Position numbers and translations under genes: made by a program. 64,000 nt of DNA. It comes from Modestobacter sp. VKM Ac-2984. Lineage in GTDB: Bacteria > Actinomycetota > Actinomycetes > Mycobacteriales > Geodermatophilaceae. Positions 1-7,836 of the stretch are shown here, in pieces. The stretch lies in assembly GCF_026967985.1 (NCBI RefSeq), contig NZ_JAPVBJ010000007.1, positions 124,001 through 188,000 on the forward strand, read 5' to 3'. The stretch's first letter is position 1. Each line of letters begins with the position of its first letter. The notes under the pieces were generated by a model. It did no database searches and had not been told where the DNA came from. It saw only the letters and a list, made by a program, of their open reading frames with translations.

Positions 1-1245
1 GACCTCGTCGACGGTGAGCCGCCAGCCCTCGACCTCCACCGACTCACCCTGCTCCGGCAGGTGGGCCAACCGCTCGATGACGAACCCGGCGACCGTCTCG
101 TACCGGCCCTCGGGCACCGAGACACCGGTGCGCTCGCGCAGCTCGTCCGGGCGCAGCAGGCCGGAGAGCACCCAGTCGTCGGCGTCGCGGCGCAGCTGGC
201 GCAGCGGCCGGTCGGTCTCGTCGGCGATCTCGCCGACCAGCTCCTCGACGATGTCCTCCAGCGTCACGATGCCGTGGGTGGCGCCCCACTCGTCGACGAC
301 CAGGGCCAGCTGCAGCCCCTGCTCACGCAGCAGGTCCAGCAGCGGGTCCAGGCGCAGCGAGGAGGGGACGGCGAGCACCGGCTCGGCCAGCTCGCCGGCG
401 GTGCGCTCGAGTCGCTCCTCGTCGGGGACGGAGATCGCGTGCTTGACGTGCACCACGCCGGTGACCTCGTCGAGGTCGGCGCCGTACACCGGGAACCGGG
501 AGTTGCCCGAGCGGATGGCGGCGTCGATGACGTCGGCGGCGGTCGCTGCCGAGCTCAGCGTCCACAGCCGCGTCCGCGGCGTCATCACGTCGGTGGCGAA
601 CTTCTCGCGCAGGCCGAGGGAGCGGGCCAGCAGCCGGGCGGCGACCGGGGAGAGGTCACCTTCCTCGGCCGATCGCCGAGCGACGGCGGCCAGGCCCTGG
701 GCGTCACGGGTGTCGTCGAGCTCCTCGCGGGGCTCGAAGCCCAGCCGGCGCACGATCGCGTTGGCCAGGCGCTGCAGGGTGCGCACCACCGGACCGGTCA
801 CGGTGGTGAACAGCCGCATGCCGGGGGCGACGAGCGCGGCGGTGGGCAGCGGCCGGGCGATCGCCAGGTTCTTGGGCCCCAGCTCGCCGATGATCATCTG
901 CAGGAACGTGGCCAGGAAGATCGCCAGCGCGATCGCGATCGGGGTCGTCGAGCTGTCGGGGAGCCCGATCGCCTCGAGCACCGGCTCCAGCAGTCCGCCC
1001 AGGGCGGGTTCGGCGAGGAAGCCGACGACCAGCGTGGTCAGCGTGATGCCCAACTGGGCCGCCGACAGCTGGGTGGACAGCCCCCGCAGGGCCGTGACGA
1101 CGCCGGCGGCGCGCTCGTCACCTGCCTGCGCGGCCTCGTCGGCCTTGCCGCGGTCGACGGTGGTGAGGGAGAACTCTGCCGCGACGAAGAACCCGGTGAG
1201 CGCGGTCAACAGCACGGCCGCCAGCAGGAGCAGCCATTCGGTCAC
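1..1245 (-). CDS. CNNM/CorC (HlyC) family membrane transporter, 3' end cut by window
   Basis: Membrane protein of the CorC/HlyC-CNNM group, which has been linked to magnesium or cobalt efflux. Start GTG at 1245 gives VTEWLLLLAAVLLTALTGFF, a first membrane segment. The DUF21-type transmembrane region fills about residues 1-190 and includes GELGPKNLAIARP, characteristic of this family. A cytosolic CBS pair follows at about 200-340 (VMTPRTRLWTL, then VDEWGATHGIVTLEDIVEEL), and a CorC_HlyC domain begins near 350. 415 codons are visible and the C-terminus lies beyond base 1. The only possible promoter region is the 100 bases shared with the upstream tRNA terminator; no clear Shine-Dalgarno is seen. 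The family call is firm; the transported ion cannot be read from the sequence. Confidence 0.9.
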   Translation of the reverse strand, partial: MTEWLLLLAAVLLTALTGFFVAAEFSLTTVDRGKADEAAQAGDERAAGVVTALRGLSTQLSAAQLGITLTTLVVGFLAEPALGGLLEPVLEAIGLPDSSTTPIAIALAIFLATFLQMIIGELGPKNLAIARPLPTAALVAPGMRLFTTVTGPVVRTLQRLANAIVRRLGFEPREELDDTRDAQGLAAVARRSAEEGDLSPVAARLLARSLGLREKFATDVMTPRTRLWTLSSAATAADVIDAAIRSGNSRFPVYGADLDEVTGVVHVKHAISVPDEERLERTAGELAEPVLAVPSSLRLDPLLDLLREQGLQLALVVDEWGATHGIVTLEDIVEELVGEIADETDRPLRQLRRDADDWVLSGLLRPDELRERTGVSVPEGRYETVAGFVIERLAHLPEQGESVEVEGWRLTVDEV

Positions 1246-1312
1246 CGTTGGCCCGGTGCCCGCGGGACGGCGGGCGGAAACGGGGCGGGGGAGTGACCTG
1301 TGCCCCGAACGC

Positions 1313-1345
1313 ACTCAGGGACCGCCGGATCGGCGGTCCCTGAGT
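1313..1345 (-). terminator. Hairpin terminator after tRNA-Pro
   Basis: A perfect 15-bp stem (arms 1313-1327 and 1331-1345) around a 3-base loop lies 3 bases past the CCA end of the tRNA on the minus strand. No T-tract follows, as is common for actinobacterial terminators. It separates the tRNA from the transporter gene downstream. Confidence 0.75.
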
Positions 1346-1348
1346 GGG

Positions 1349-1425
1349 TGGTCGGGGTGACAGGATTTGAACCTGCGGCCTCGTCGTCCCGAACGACGCG
1401 CGCTACCAAGCTGCGCCACACCCCG
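1349..1425 (-). tRNA. tRNA-Pro (anticodon CGG), CCA encoded
   Basis: Read on the minus strand, the 7-bp acceptor stem CGGGGTG/CACCCCG closes the cloverleaf. The D arm contains GCGCAGCTTGGTAGCGCG. The anticodon stem CGTCG/CGACG encloses loop TTCGGGA, so the anticodon is CGG. The T arm is GCAGGTTCAAATCCTGT. The discriminator A at 1352 is followed by an encoded CCA at 1351-1349. Confidence 0.97.
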
Positions 1426-1475
1426 AGGTGCGGTAGCCACTCTAGCTGACCGCTGGAGAGCTCCCGACAGCGGTG

Positions 1476-2387
1476 TCAGGCAGGTCGTCCGGTGAGGGTC
1501 AGCAGCGTCGCCTCCGGCGGGCAGGCGAACCGCAGCGGCGCGTACGGGCTGGTGCCCAGACCGGCGGAGACGTGCAGCCAGGTGCCGTTCGGAGTGCCCT
1601 CGCCGGGCTGCGTCCACCGGTGCAGCCAGCGCACGTGCTCCCGGTCGATGCCGCAGTTGGTGACCAGGGCGCCGTGGAAGGGCACCCGCAGCTGCCCGCC
1701 GTGCGTGTGCCCGCACAGCAGCAGGTCGTACCCGTCCGCGGCGAACCGGTCGAGCACCCGCGGCTCGGGGGAGTGCACCAGCCCGATCCGCACGTCGGCC
1801 GTGGGGTCGGCCGGCCCGGCGACGTCGTCGTACCGGTCCAGCTCCAGGTGCGGGTCGTCGACGCCGGCCAGCGCGATCCGGACCCCGCGCACGTCCAGCG
1901 TGCCGGTGCCGTTGGTGAGGTCCAGCCAGCCGCGGGAGGTCATGCCGTCGCGCAGTTCGCGCCACGGCAGCTCGTCCCCGTGCACGCGCTTGTGGTCGGT
2001 CTTGAAGTACTTCAACGGGTTCTTCGGCCGGGGCGCGTAGTAGTCGTTGCTGGCCAGCACGAAGGCGCCGGGGAGCTCCATCAGCGGCTCCAGCGCCCGC
2101 AGCGTCGGCGGCACGGCGTCCATCCCGGCCAGGTTGTCGCCGGTGGTGACGACGACGTCCGGGTGCAGTGCGGCGAGCCCGGCGACCCAGGCCTGCTTGC
2201 TGTGCTGTCCGGCGGTCATGTGCAGGTCCGACAGCTGCAGGACGGTGAGCGGCCGCGAGCCGGGCGGCAGCACCGGGACGTCGAAGCGGCGCAGCGTCCA
2301 GTGGGTGCGCTCGACGAGGCCGGCGTAGGCGACGGTGGCGGCGCCGGTGGCCAGCAGGGCGGCAGGGACGGCGGTGGTCGCGCGCAT
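1476..2387 (-). CDS. Metallophosphoesterase
   Basis: 303-residue calcineurin-like phosphoesterase. The metal-binding motifs appear in order: LSDLHM near residue 53 (D-x-H), TGDN near 83, ASNDYY near 112 in place of the usual GNHD, LVHSPEP near 204, and GHTHGGQ near 228. An N-terminal hydrophobic segment (residues 5-20) suggests membrane attachment. The ATG at 2387 is preceded after 6 bases by TAGGCT, fitting a leaderless transcript. The gene sits next to the PonA2-like protein, as its counterpart does in M. tuberculosis (Rv3683 by Rv3682). Substrate unknown. The Ser in place of Gly in the third motif is a small departure from the family pattern. Confidence 0.92.
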   Translation of the reverse strand: MRATTAVPAALLATGAATVAYAGLVERTHWTLRRFDVPVLPPGSRPLTVLQLSDLHMTAGQHSKQAWVAGLAALHPDVVVTTGDNLAGMDAVPPTLRALEPLMELPGAFVLASNDYYAPRPKNPLKYFKTDHKRVHGDELPWRELRDGMTSRGWLDLTNGTGTLDVRGVRIALAGVDDPHLELDRYDDVAGPADPTADVRIGLVHSPEPRVLDRFAADGYDLLLCGHTHGGQLRVPFHGALVTNCGIDREHVRWLHRWTQPGEGTPNGTWLHVSAGLGTSPYAPLRFACPPEATLLTLTGRPA

Positions 2388-2454
2388 CGCCTGAGCCTAG
2401 GGGGCGGGGGAACTGCGTCGTCCGGGTCCGGGGGGAGGTGGCAGGCTCTGCACC
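2388..2454. promoter_or_regulatory. Divergent promoters, metallophosphoesterase / YqeY
   Basis: On the minus strand TAGGCT (2399-2394) lies 6 bases before the ATG of the phosphoesterase. On the plus strand CAGGCT lies 7 bases before the GTG of the YqeY gene. Both spacings place transcription start at or next to the start codon. Confidence 0.55.
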
Positions 2455-2907
2455 GTGCCTGAGCTGAAGGACCGACTGCGCGCCGACCTGACCACCGCCA
2501 TGAAGAGCCGCGACGAGCTGCGCACCGCGACGCTGCGCATGGTGCTCTCCGCCGTGACCGCCGAGGAGGTCTCCGGCAAGGAGGCCCGTGAGCTGAGCGA
2601 CGACGAGGTGCAGGCGGTGCTGCGCCGGGAGGCGAAGAAGCGCCGTGAGGCGGCCGACGCCTTCGCCGGTGCCGGCCGCGCCGACCAGGCCGAGCGGGAG
2701 AAGGCGGAGGAGGGGGTGCTGGCGACCTACCTGCCCGCCCAGCTCGACGACGCCGACCTGAGCGCGCTCGTCGCCGACGTGATCACCACGACCGGTGCAG
2801 CCGGGATGAAGGACATGGGCAAGGCCATGGGGGCCGTGCAGGGCCGGGTGGCCGGTCGCGCGGACGGCGGCCGGGTGGCCGCGGAGGTCCGCCGGCAGCT
2901 CGGCTGA
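2455..2907 (+). CDS. GatB/YqeY domain protein
   Basis: 150-residue YqeY-family protein, cytosolic and almost all helical, related to the tail domain of the GatB amidotransferase subunit. It begins PELKDRLRADLTTAMKSRD and shows the family blocks LRMVLSAV (near 27), VLRREAKKRREAADAF (near 60) and KDMGKAMGAVQGRVAGRADG (near 120). Length matches the family. The GTG start is supported by CAGGCT 7 bases upstream. Members are thought to influence tRNA-dependent amidation or tRNA binding; the exact role is unsettled. It converges on the PonA2-like gene, with a strong hairpin between them. Confidence 0.93.
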   Translation: MPELKDRLRADLTTAMKSRDELRTATLRMVLSAVTAEEVSGKEARELSDDEVQAVLRREAKKRREAADAFAGAGRADQAEREKAEEGVLATYLPAQLDDADLSALVADVITTTGAAGMKDMGKAMGAVQGRVAGRADGGRVAAEVRRQLG

Positions 2908-2932
2908 GCGGCGCGGACTCAACGTCCGGAAA

Positions 2933-2970
2933 GGACGAGGGGCCGGGCCCGCAGGCCCGGCCCCTCGTCC
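2933..2970. terminator. Bidirectional terminator between yqeY and PBP gene
   Basis: A perfect 17-bp GC-rich stem (2933-2949 and 2954-2970) with a 4-base loop lies between two convergent genes, 25 bases after one stop and 6 bases after the other. Confidence 0.85.
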
Positions 2971-2976
2971 GTTCGG

Positions 2977-5250
2977 TCAGCCCGGCTGTCCGTCCCCGTC
3001 CAGATCGGGCTGCGGAGCCGCGGGGTCGACCGGGGGAGCCGCTTCGGTGGACGGCGTCGCGGCGGTCTCCGGGGCCGGCTGGGTCGCCGGGACCGGCGCG
3101 GGCGCCGGGCTGCTGTCCCGGCTCGACGTCCGGTTCCGGCGCCGCGAGTCACGGTCGTCGTCCGAGGACGAGGACGAGGACCGGGCGCTCGTGGGCGGTG
3201 CGTCCACCCCGCGCCCGGCGTACTTCGGGTCGGCCGCCGGGAACTCCGCGGTGGGCTGCGCCGACAGGATCGGCAGCATCGCGTCGTGCCAGATGGTGGC
3301 CGGCCGGCCGCCGCCGTAGCCACCGACGCTGTCGGTGCCGGTCGGGCGGAACACCATGACGCTGGCGGCGTACTCCGGGGTCATGCCGACGAAGGTGACC
3401 GAGTCGTTGTTGTTCACCGTGCCGGTCTTGCCGGCGATCTGGTGGCCGGGGATGTAGGCGCGCGAGCCGGTCTGCATCCGGTTGCCCGGCTCGACGTCCT
3501 TGCGCAGCATCTGGGCCAGGGTGTTCGCGAGGCCGGGCTCGACCACCTGCTCGCACTGGTCGGCCGGGACCACGGGCTGGCCGTCGTCGTCGGTGACCGG
3601 CTCGCCGTTGCGGTCGAGGATCTGCAGCACCGGCTTCGGGGTGCACCTGACGCCGCTCGCGGCGATCGTCGCGTAGGCGTTGGCCAGGTCGAGCGGGCTC
3701 ACCCCGTCGGTGCCGTAGGCGAACGAGGGACGGTTCTCGGCGATGATCTGCTCGGCCGGGGTCTGGGTCACCGAGTAGTCGAAGTCCATGCCCAGCCGCT
3801 CGGCCATCCGGACGGCCGGCTCGATGCGGCCCAGTGCGTCCTCCAGCGCCAGGAAGTAGGTGTTGGAGGACATGTACAGCGCCTGGGTCATGGTCAGCGT
3901 GTTCGGGTAGTTGTTGCCCACGTTGCCGACCGAGTAGGGCTCGTACTCCGCGGTGTCGGTGTTGAAGCCCTGGTAGACCCGGCTGGTGTAGGGCTCGCTG
4001 GTGGTGATGGTGTGGCTGGCCGGCAGCCCCTGCTCCAGCGCGGCGGCGGCGACGAACGTCTTGAACGTCGACCCCGAGCCCTTGGTCGGGATGGTGGCGA
4101 AGTTGACCGACTCGCAGCCCGCTGCCGGGTCGCCACAGCCGAACCGCCGGTTCACGCTCATCGCCAGCACGTGCCCGGTGCCGGGCTCGATCGCGTCGTA
4201 GACCCCGACGATCGGGTCCCCCATGCCCTGGGTCTTGAGCACTGCCTGGTCGGCGGCGACCTGCATGTCCGGGCGCAAGGTGGTCTGGATCGTCCAGCCG
4301 TTGTCCTTGATGTCGTCCATGCTCAGCCCGAGCGTGCCGGTCAGGTAGCTGGTGACGTAGTCGCAGAAGAAGCCGCCGATCGTGGCGTCGATGCAGCCGT
4401 TGGGCGCGTTGCCGCCGGGGGCCAGCGGGATCGGTGCGGCCGAGACGTCGGCGAGCTCCTGGTCGGTGATGTGCCCGAGCTCGTGCATCCGGTTCAGCAC
4501 CTGGTCGCGCCGGGCGGTCGCCTCCGCCGGGTAGGCGATCGGGTCGAACTTGGGGCTCTGCACCAGCCCGGCGAGCACCGAGGCCTGCGGCAGCGTCAGG
4601 TCGGCGGCGTTCACGCTGAAGTACTTCTGCGCGGCCGACTGGATGCCGTAGGCGCCCTGGCCGAAGTAGGCGATGTTCAGGTAGCGGGTGAGGATCTCGT
4701 CCTTGGAGTACTCCTCCTCCAGCGCGAGGGCGAGGCGGGCCTCCTTGAGCTTGCGGCCGACCGACTCCTCCGCGGCAGCGGCCCGCTCGTCGGCGTCGTC
4801 CGCGGTCTGCAACAGGGTCTGCTTGACCAGCTGCTGGGTCAGCGTCGACCCGCCCTCGAGCACCTCCCCGGCAGCGAGGTTCTTCGCCAGCGCCCGCGTC
4901 GTGCCCTCGATGTCCAGCCCGTTGTGCTGGTAGAAGCGCGAGTCCTCGATGTCGACGATCGCCTGCTTCATCACGTCGGAGATCTGGTCGTGCGTCATCG
5001 GCGTGCGGTTGTTGTCGTAGAACTGCGTGATCGGCGTCCCGTCGGCGGCCACCATGGTGGCGTTGCCGTTCGGCGTCTCGTCGGTGAGCTCGACCGGGAG
5101 GGCGTCGAGCAGGCTGGCGGAGTTCCGGGCGACGAGCCCGGTCCCCCCGACCCAGGGCAGCAACATGGCAGCGACCAGGGCGCCGGCCACGACGATCGTG
5201 ACGGCCAGCTTGACCAGGGCACCGAGCGGAGAACGCGCAGAGTCGGACAT
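2977..5250 (-). CDS. PonA2-like bifunctional penicillin-binding protein (class A PBP)
   Basis: 757-residue cell-wall synthase with glycan polymerase and transpeptidase activities. A single membrane anchor spans about residues 12-32. The GT51 transglycosylase domain has catalytic Glu102 in IEDSRFYQHNGLD and the block GGSTLTQQLVKQ near 133. The transpeptidase domain has Ser394-Thr-Phe-Lys397, Ser461-Ser-Asn463 and Lys608-Thr-Gly. The tail after about residue 665 is low-complexity Ser/Asp/Arg then Pro/Ala, with no PASTA domain visible. ATG 5250 was chosen because the membrane anchor follows directly and TACCTT lies 8 bases upstream. The reading frame stays open far upstream, but that part is non-coding and overlaps the desaturase gene. 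Confidence 0.96.
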   Translation of the reverse strand: MSDSARSPLGALVKLAVTIVVAGALVAAMLLPWVGGTGLVARNSASLLDALPVELTDETPNGNATMVAADGTPITQFYDNNRTPMTHDQISDVMKQAIVDIEDSRFYQHNGLDIEGTTRALAKNLAAGEVLEGGSTLTQQLVKQTLLQTADDADERAAAAEESVGRKLKEARLALALEEEYSKDEILTRYLNIAYFGQGAYGIQSAAQKYFSVNAADLTLPQASVLAGLVQSPKFDPIAYPAEATARRDQVLNRMHELGHITDQELADVSAAPIPLAPGGNAPNGCIDATIGGFFCDYVTSYLTGTLGLSMDDIKDNGWTIQTTLRPDMQVAADQAVLKTQGMGDPIVGVYDAIEPGTGHVLAMSVNRRFGCGDPAAGCESVNFATIPTKGSGSTFKTFVAAAALEQGLPASHTITTSEPYTSRVYQGFNTDTAEYEPYSVGNVGNNYPNTLTMTQALYMSSNTYFLALEDALGRIEPAVRMAERLGMDFDYSVTQTPAEQIIAENRPSFAYGTDGVSPLDLANAYATIAASGVRCTPKPVLQILDRNGEPVTDDDGQPVVPADQCEQVVEPGLANTLAQMLRKDVEPGNRMQTGSRAYIPGHQIAGKTGTVNNNDSVTFVGMTPEYAASVMVFRPTGTDSVGGYGGGRPATIWHDAMLPILSAQPTAEFPAADPKYAGRGVDAPPTSARSSSSSSDDDRDSRRRNRTSSRDSSPAPAPVPATQPAPETAATPSTEAAPPVDPAAPQPDLDGDGQPG

Positions 5251-5306
5251 CGCAGGCCAAGGTACCTGCCCGGTGAGCCCGTGTGGGGTGGTCTGCGACG
5301 CAACGC

Positions 5307-5344
5307 GCGGAGCGGCCGCCGACGGTGTCGGGAGGCCGCTCCGC
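5307..5344 (-). terminator. Terminator after desaturase gene
   Basis: An 11-bp stem (5307-5317 with 5334-5344) encloses a second 5-bp stem (5319-5323 with 5327-5331). It begins 7 bases after the desaturase stop codon on the minus strand. Confidence 0.7.
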
Positions 5345-5351
5345 ACGGCGG

Positions 5352-6467
5352 TCAGGAGGTCTGGTAGCGGTTCGCCCGCTTGAACGTGCCCATGTCGTTG
5401 AACCGCACCCCGTTGGCGGCCAGCACCGGGTGGATGTCCCGCTCCATCAGCTGCCGCACGTAGAACGGGTCGGCCACGTAGAAGTGGTGGATCGGGTGGG
5501 TGCTGCCGAAGTTGAGGCAGAACACCTGGAAGGGCACCAGGTACCAGCGGTTGAACACCTGGGTCTGCTGCAGCACGTTCCCCTGCTCGACGTCCCCCTG
5601 GTAGTGCATGTTGCTGCTGATGAAGTGCAGGCAGAAGCCGCGCCAGACGTTGGGGCCGACCCACACGACGGTCAGCACGGTCAGCGCCTGCAGCCAGGTC
5701 GCGGGCACCTCGGCGCCCAGCCAGCTCGCCAGGTGCAGCCCGAGGAACGCGTACCAGATGGTGATCGCCACCGGGGTCAGCCCGATGCTGGCCTTGAGGA
5801 TGGTGCGGCGCCACAGCGCGTCCTCGGCGTCCTTCGGCCGGGTGGTGACGATCCGGACCAGCGCCGGCACGTAGGGGTCCAGGAGGCTGTACAGCCGGAC
5901 GGCGCCCCACGGCTTGCCGTTCGTGATCGACACCTCCTCGATGTCGTCGGGCAGACCCGAGTACGCGTGGTGCCGCAGGTGCAGCCGGATCCGGTACACG
6001 GGGTTGATCGTGTACGGCCGGATCGCCCAGACGCCGAAGAGCAGCGCGTACCGGACGGCCTTGCGACGGCGGAAGTAGAGCGCGTGGATCAGGTCGTGCT
6101 CCACCTCGTGCCCGACCGCGGCGAAGGCCGCCGACAGCAGCAGGGTCACGTACCAGGGCAGCACCCCGGTCAGGTAGAGGGCGCCGCTGCCGGTGAAGCC
6201 GAGCACTGCGACCGCGAACGCGGTGAGCCCGAGGGCGTCCTGGTGCCGCAGCACGGGGTGGTCGCGCCGCAGCTCCTGCGACCGGCGGCGGATCGCACTG
6301 GTGATGACCTTGGTGCGGGCCTTGTCGTCGGGGGAGAGTCCGGCGGTGTCGACCGGGATCTCGACGGGGAGCTCGGCGGCGGGGACGGTGGAGCCGGTGC
6401 CGAAGAGCCCGGCCGGCTCCGGCGACGTCGTCGCGGTGGTGCGGTCGAGCTCGGGTGTGGTGCTCAT
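5352..6467 (-). CDS. Fatty acid desaturase family protein
   Basis: 371-residue integral membrane di-iron enzyme family. The three histidine clusters are HEVEHDLIH (near residue 129), HLRHHAY (near 168) and HPIHH (near 331); QGDVEQGN near 289 follows HFISSNMHY. Hydrophobic segments flank the clusters at about 78-115 and 220-265. It would introduce a double bond or hydroxyl into an acyl chain or similar lipid; the substrate cannot be inferred. It sits between the PonA2-like gene and the ArsA-type ATPase genes, where M. tuberculosis has whiB4. The start ATG has only a distant GGAGGG. Confidence 0.88.
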   Translation of the reverse strand: MSTTPELDRTTATTSPEPAGLFGTGSTVPAAELPVEIPVDTAGLSPDDKARTKVITSAIRRRSQELRRDHPVLRHQDALGLTAFAVAVLGFTGSGALYLTGVLPWYVTLLLSAAFAAVGHEVEHDLIHALYFRRRKAVRYALLFGVWAIRPYTINPVYRIRLHLRHHAYSGLPDDIEEVSITNGKPWGAVRLYSLLDPYVPALVRIVTTRPKDAEDALWRRTILKASIGLTPVAITIWYAFLGLHLASWLGAEVPATWLQALTVLTVVWVGPNVWRGFCLHFISSNMHYQGDVEQGNVLQQTQVFNRWYLVPFQVFCLNFGSTHPIHHFYVADPFYVRQLMERDIHPVLAANGVRFNDMGTFKRANRYQTS

Positions 6468-6582
6468 GCCTGGTGTGTCATCCCTCCGACGGAACGGTCG
6501 GGCGGACGCTAACGGAGCGTCACGACCGGGACCAGGCTCCGGGATGACGTGGACACGAACGGGGGACGCACCTGTTCCTCCT

Positions 6583-6607
6583 GCCCCTCCCGCCCCGCGG
6601 GAGGGGC
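6583..6607 (-). terminator. Terminator after the ATPase pair
   Basis: An 11-bp stem (6583-6593 with 6597-6607) and a CCC loop lie 5 bases beyond the stop codon of the 407-residue ATPase on the minus strand. Confidence 0.75.
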
Positions 6608-6612
6608 GCCGG

Positions 6613-7836
6613 TCAGCCGGCCTGGGGGCGGACCGGCAGCACCCGACTGCGCGGCGTGCCCGTCCCGGTGTCGCCCTCCGCGGCGAGCAGCGCCTCGCCC
6701 ATCACCCGCAGCCCGTCCAGGTCGTGGACGTCCCCGGCCGCCGCCGGCACCGTCCGCACCGGCACCTCCGGGTGGGCGCTGGTGAACCGGTCGGCCAGCC
6801 GCTGCTCCCGGGTGGCGACCGTCATCCGCTCGGCGTGCACCCGCAGCGCCCCCGCGGCGAGCTCGGCGCCCGGGCCCCCGGCCTCGGCCACCGCCTCGGC
6901 GGCGCCCTCCGCGCGGGTGGCCGACAGGGCCGTGGTGGCCGGCGGGTGGGTGCGGTTGAGCACCAGCCCGGCCAGCGGCATCCCCTCGGTGGAGAGCCGG
7001 TCGACGAAGTAGGAGGCCTCGCGCAGCGCGTCCGGCTCCGGGGCGGCGACGACGACGAACGACGTCCCCGGCTGGCGGAGCAGCTCGTAGGTCGCGTTCG
7101 CCCGCTCCCGGAAGCCCCCGAACATGGTGTCCAGCGCGGAGACGAACGCGGAGATGTCGTTGAGCAGCTGGCCGCCCAGGATCTTGCTGATGATCCGGCT
7201 GAACAGCAGGAAGCCGGCGCCCAAGAACCGCACCCCGGCCCGGCCGCCGGCCCGCGCCGGGGCGGTCAGCAGCCGGATCATCGTGCCGTCGAGGAAGCGG
7301 CTCATCCGGTTCGGGGCGTCCAGGAAGTCCAGCGCCGACCGGGACGGCGGGGTGTCGACGATGACCAGGTCCCAGCGGTCGCTGGCCCGCAGCTGCCCGA
7401 GCTTCTCCATCGCCATGTACTCCTGCGTCCCGGCGAAGGAGGAGGAGAGCGCCTGGTAGAAGGGGTTGTCGAAGATCACCTGCGCCCGCTCGGGCGTCGA
7501 GTGCGCGGAGACGACGTCGTCGAACGTCCGCTTCATGTCCAGCATCATCGCGTGCAGCTCGCCCGGGGCACCGGGCGTCTCGACCAGCCGCGGTTCGTTG
7601 TCCAGCTCGACCAGGCCCAGCGACTGGGCCAGCCGGCGGGCCGGGTCGATGGTCAGCACCACGACCTCCCGGCCGGCCTCGGCCGCGGCCAGCGCGAGCG
7701 CCGCCGAGGTCGTCGTCTTGCCCACGCCACCGGAGCCGCAGCACACGATGATCCGCGTCTCCCGGTCGCTGACCAGCGCGGCCAGGTCCAGCGACGGTGC
7801 CGGGGCGGGCCGCCGGGGCGGCTGGGCGGCGGTCAC
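6613..7836 (-). CDS. ArsA/Get3-family ATPase, larger subunit (Rv3680-like)
   Basis: 407-residue P-loop ATPase of the ArsA/Get3 type. The Walker A motif is GSGGVGKTTTS near residue 34; the signature lysine of the deviant Walker A (GKGG...) is replaced by serine. Switch-like motifs LTIDPARRLAQSLG (near 61) and VIVDTPPSRSALDFL (near 157) follow. It overlaps the second ATPase gene by 4 bases, so the two are probably translated together and form a complex, as reported for the M. tuberculosis pair Rv3679/Rv3680. Role in actinobacteria: inferred anion- or tail-anchored-protein-related ATPase, not proven here. Confidence 0.9.
   Translation of the reverse strand: MTAAQPPRRPAPAPSLDLAALVSDRETRIIVCCGSGGVGKTTTSAALALAAAEAGREVVVLTIDPARRLAQSLGLVELDNEPRLVETPGAPGELHAMMLDMKRTFDDVVSAHSTPERAQVIFDNPFYQALSSSFAGTQEYMAMEKLGQLRASDRWDLVIVDTPPSRSALDFLDAPNRMSRFLDGTMIRLLTAPARAGGRAGVRFLGAGFLLFSRIISKILGGQLLNDISAFVSALDTMFGGFRERANATYELLRQPGTSFVVVAAPEPDALREASYFVDRLSTEGMPLAGLVLNRTHPPATTALSATRAEGAAEAVAEAGGPGAELAAGALRVHAERMTVATREQRLADRFTSAHPEVPVRTVPAAAGDVHDLDGLRVMGEALLAAEGDTGTGTPRSRVLPVRPQAG

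Noticed and set aside
3286-5367. Long open frame opposite the PBP gene (and similar ones opposite other genes, for example 34287-36260 and 45034-46581)
   Set aside because: These are antisense shadows typical of GC-rich DNA. Their products are Arg/Gly/Val/Gln-rich without motifs, and the opposite strand encodes clear families.
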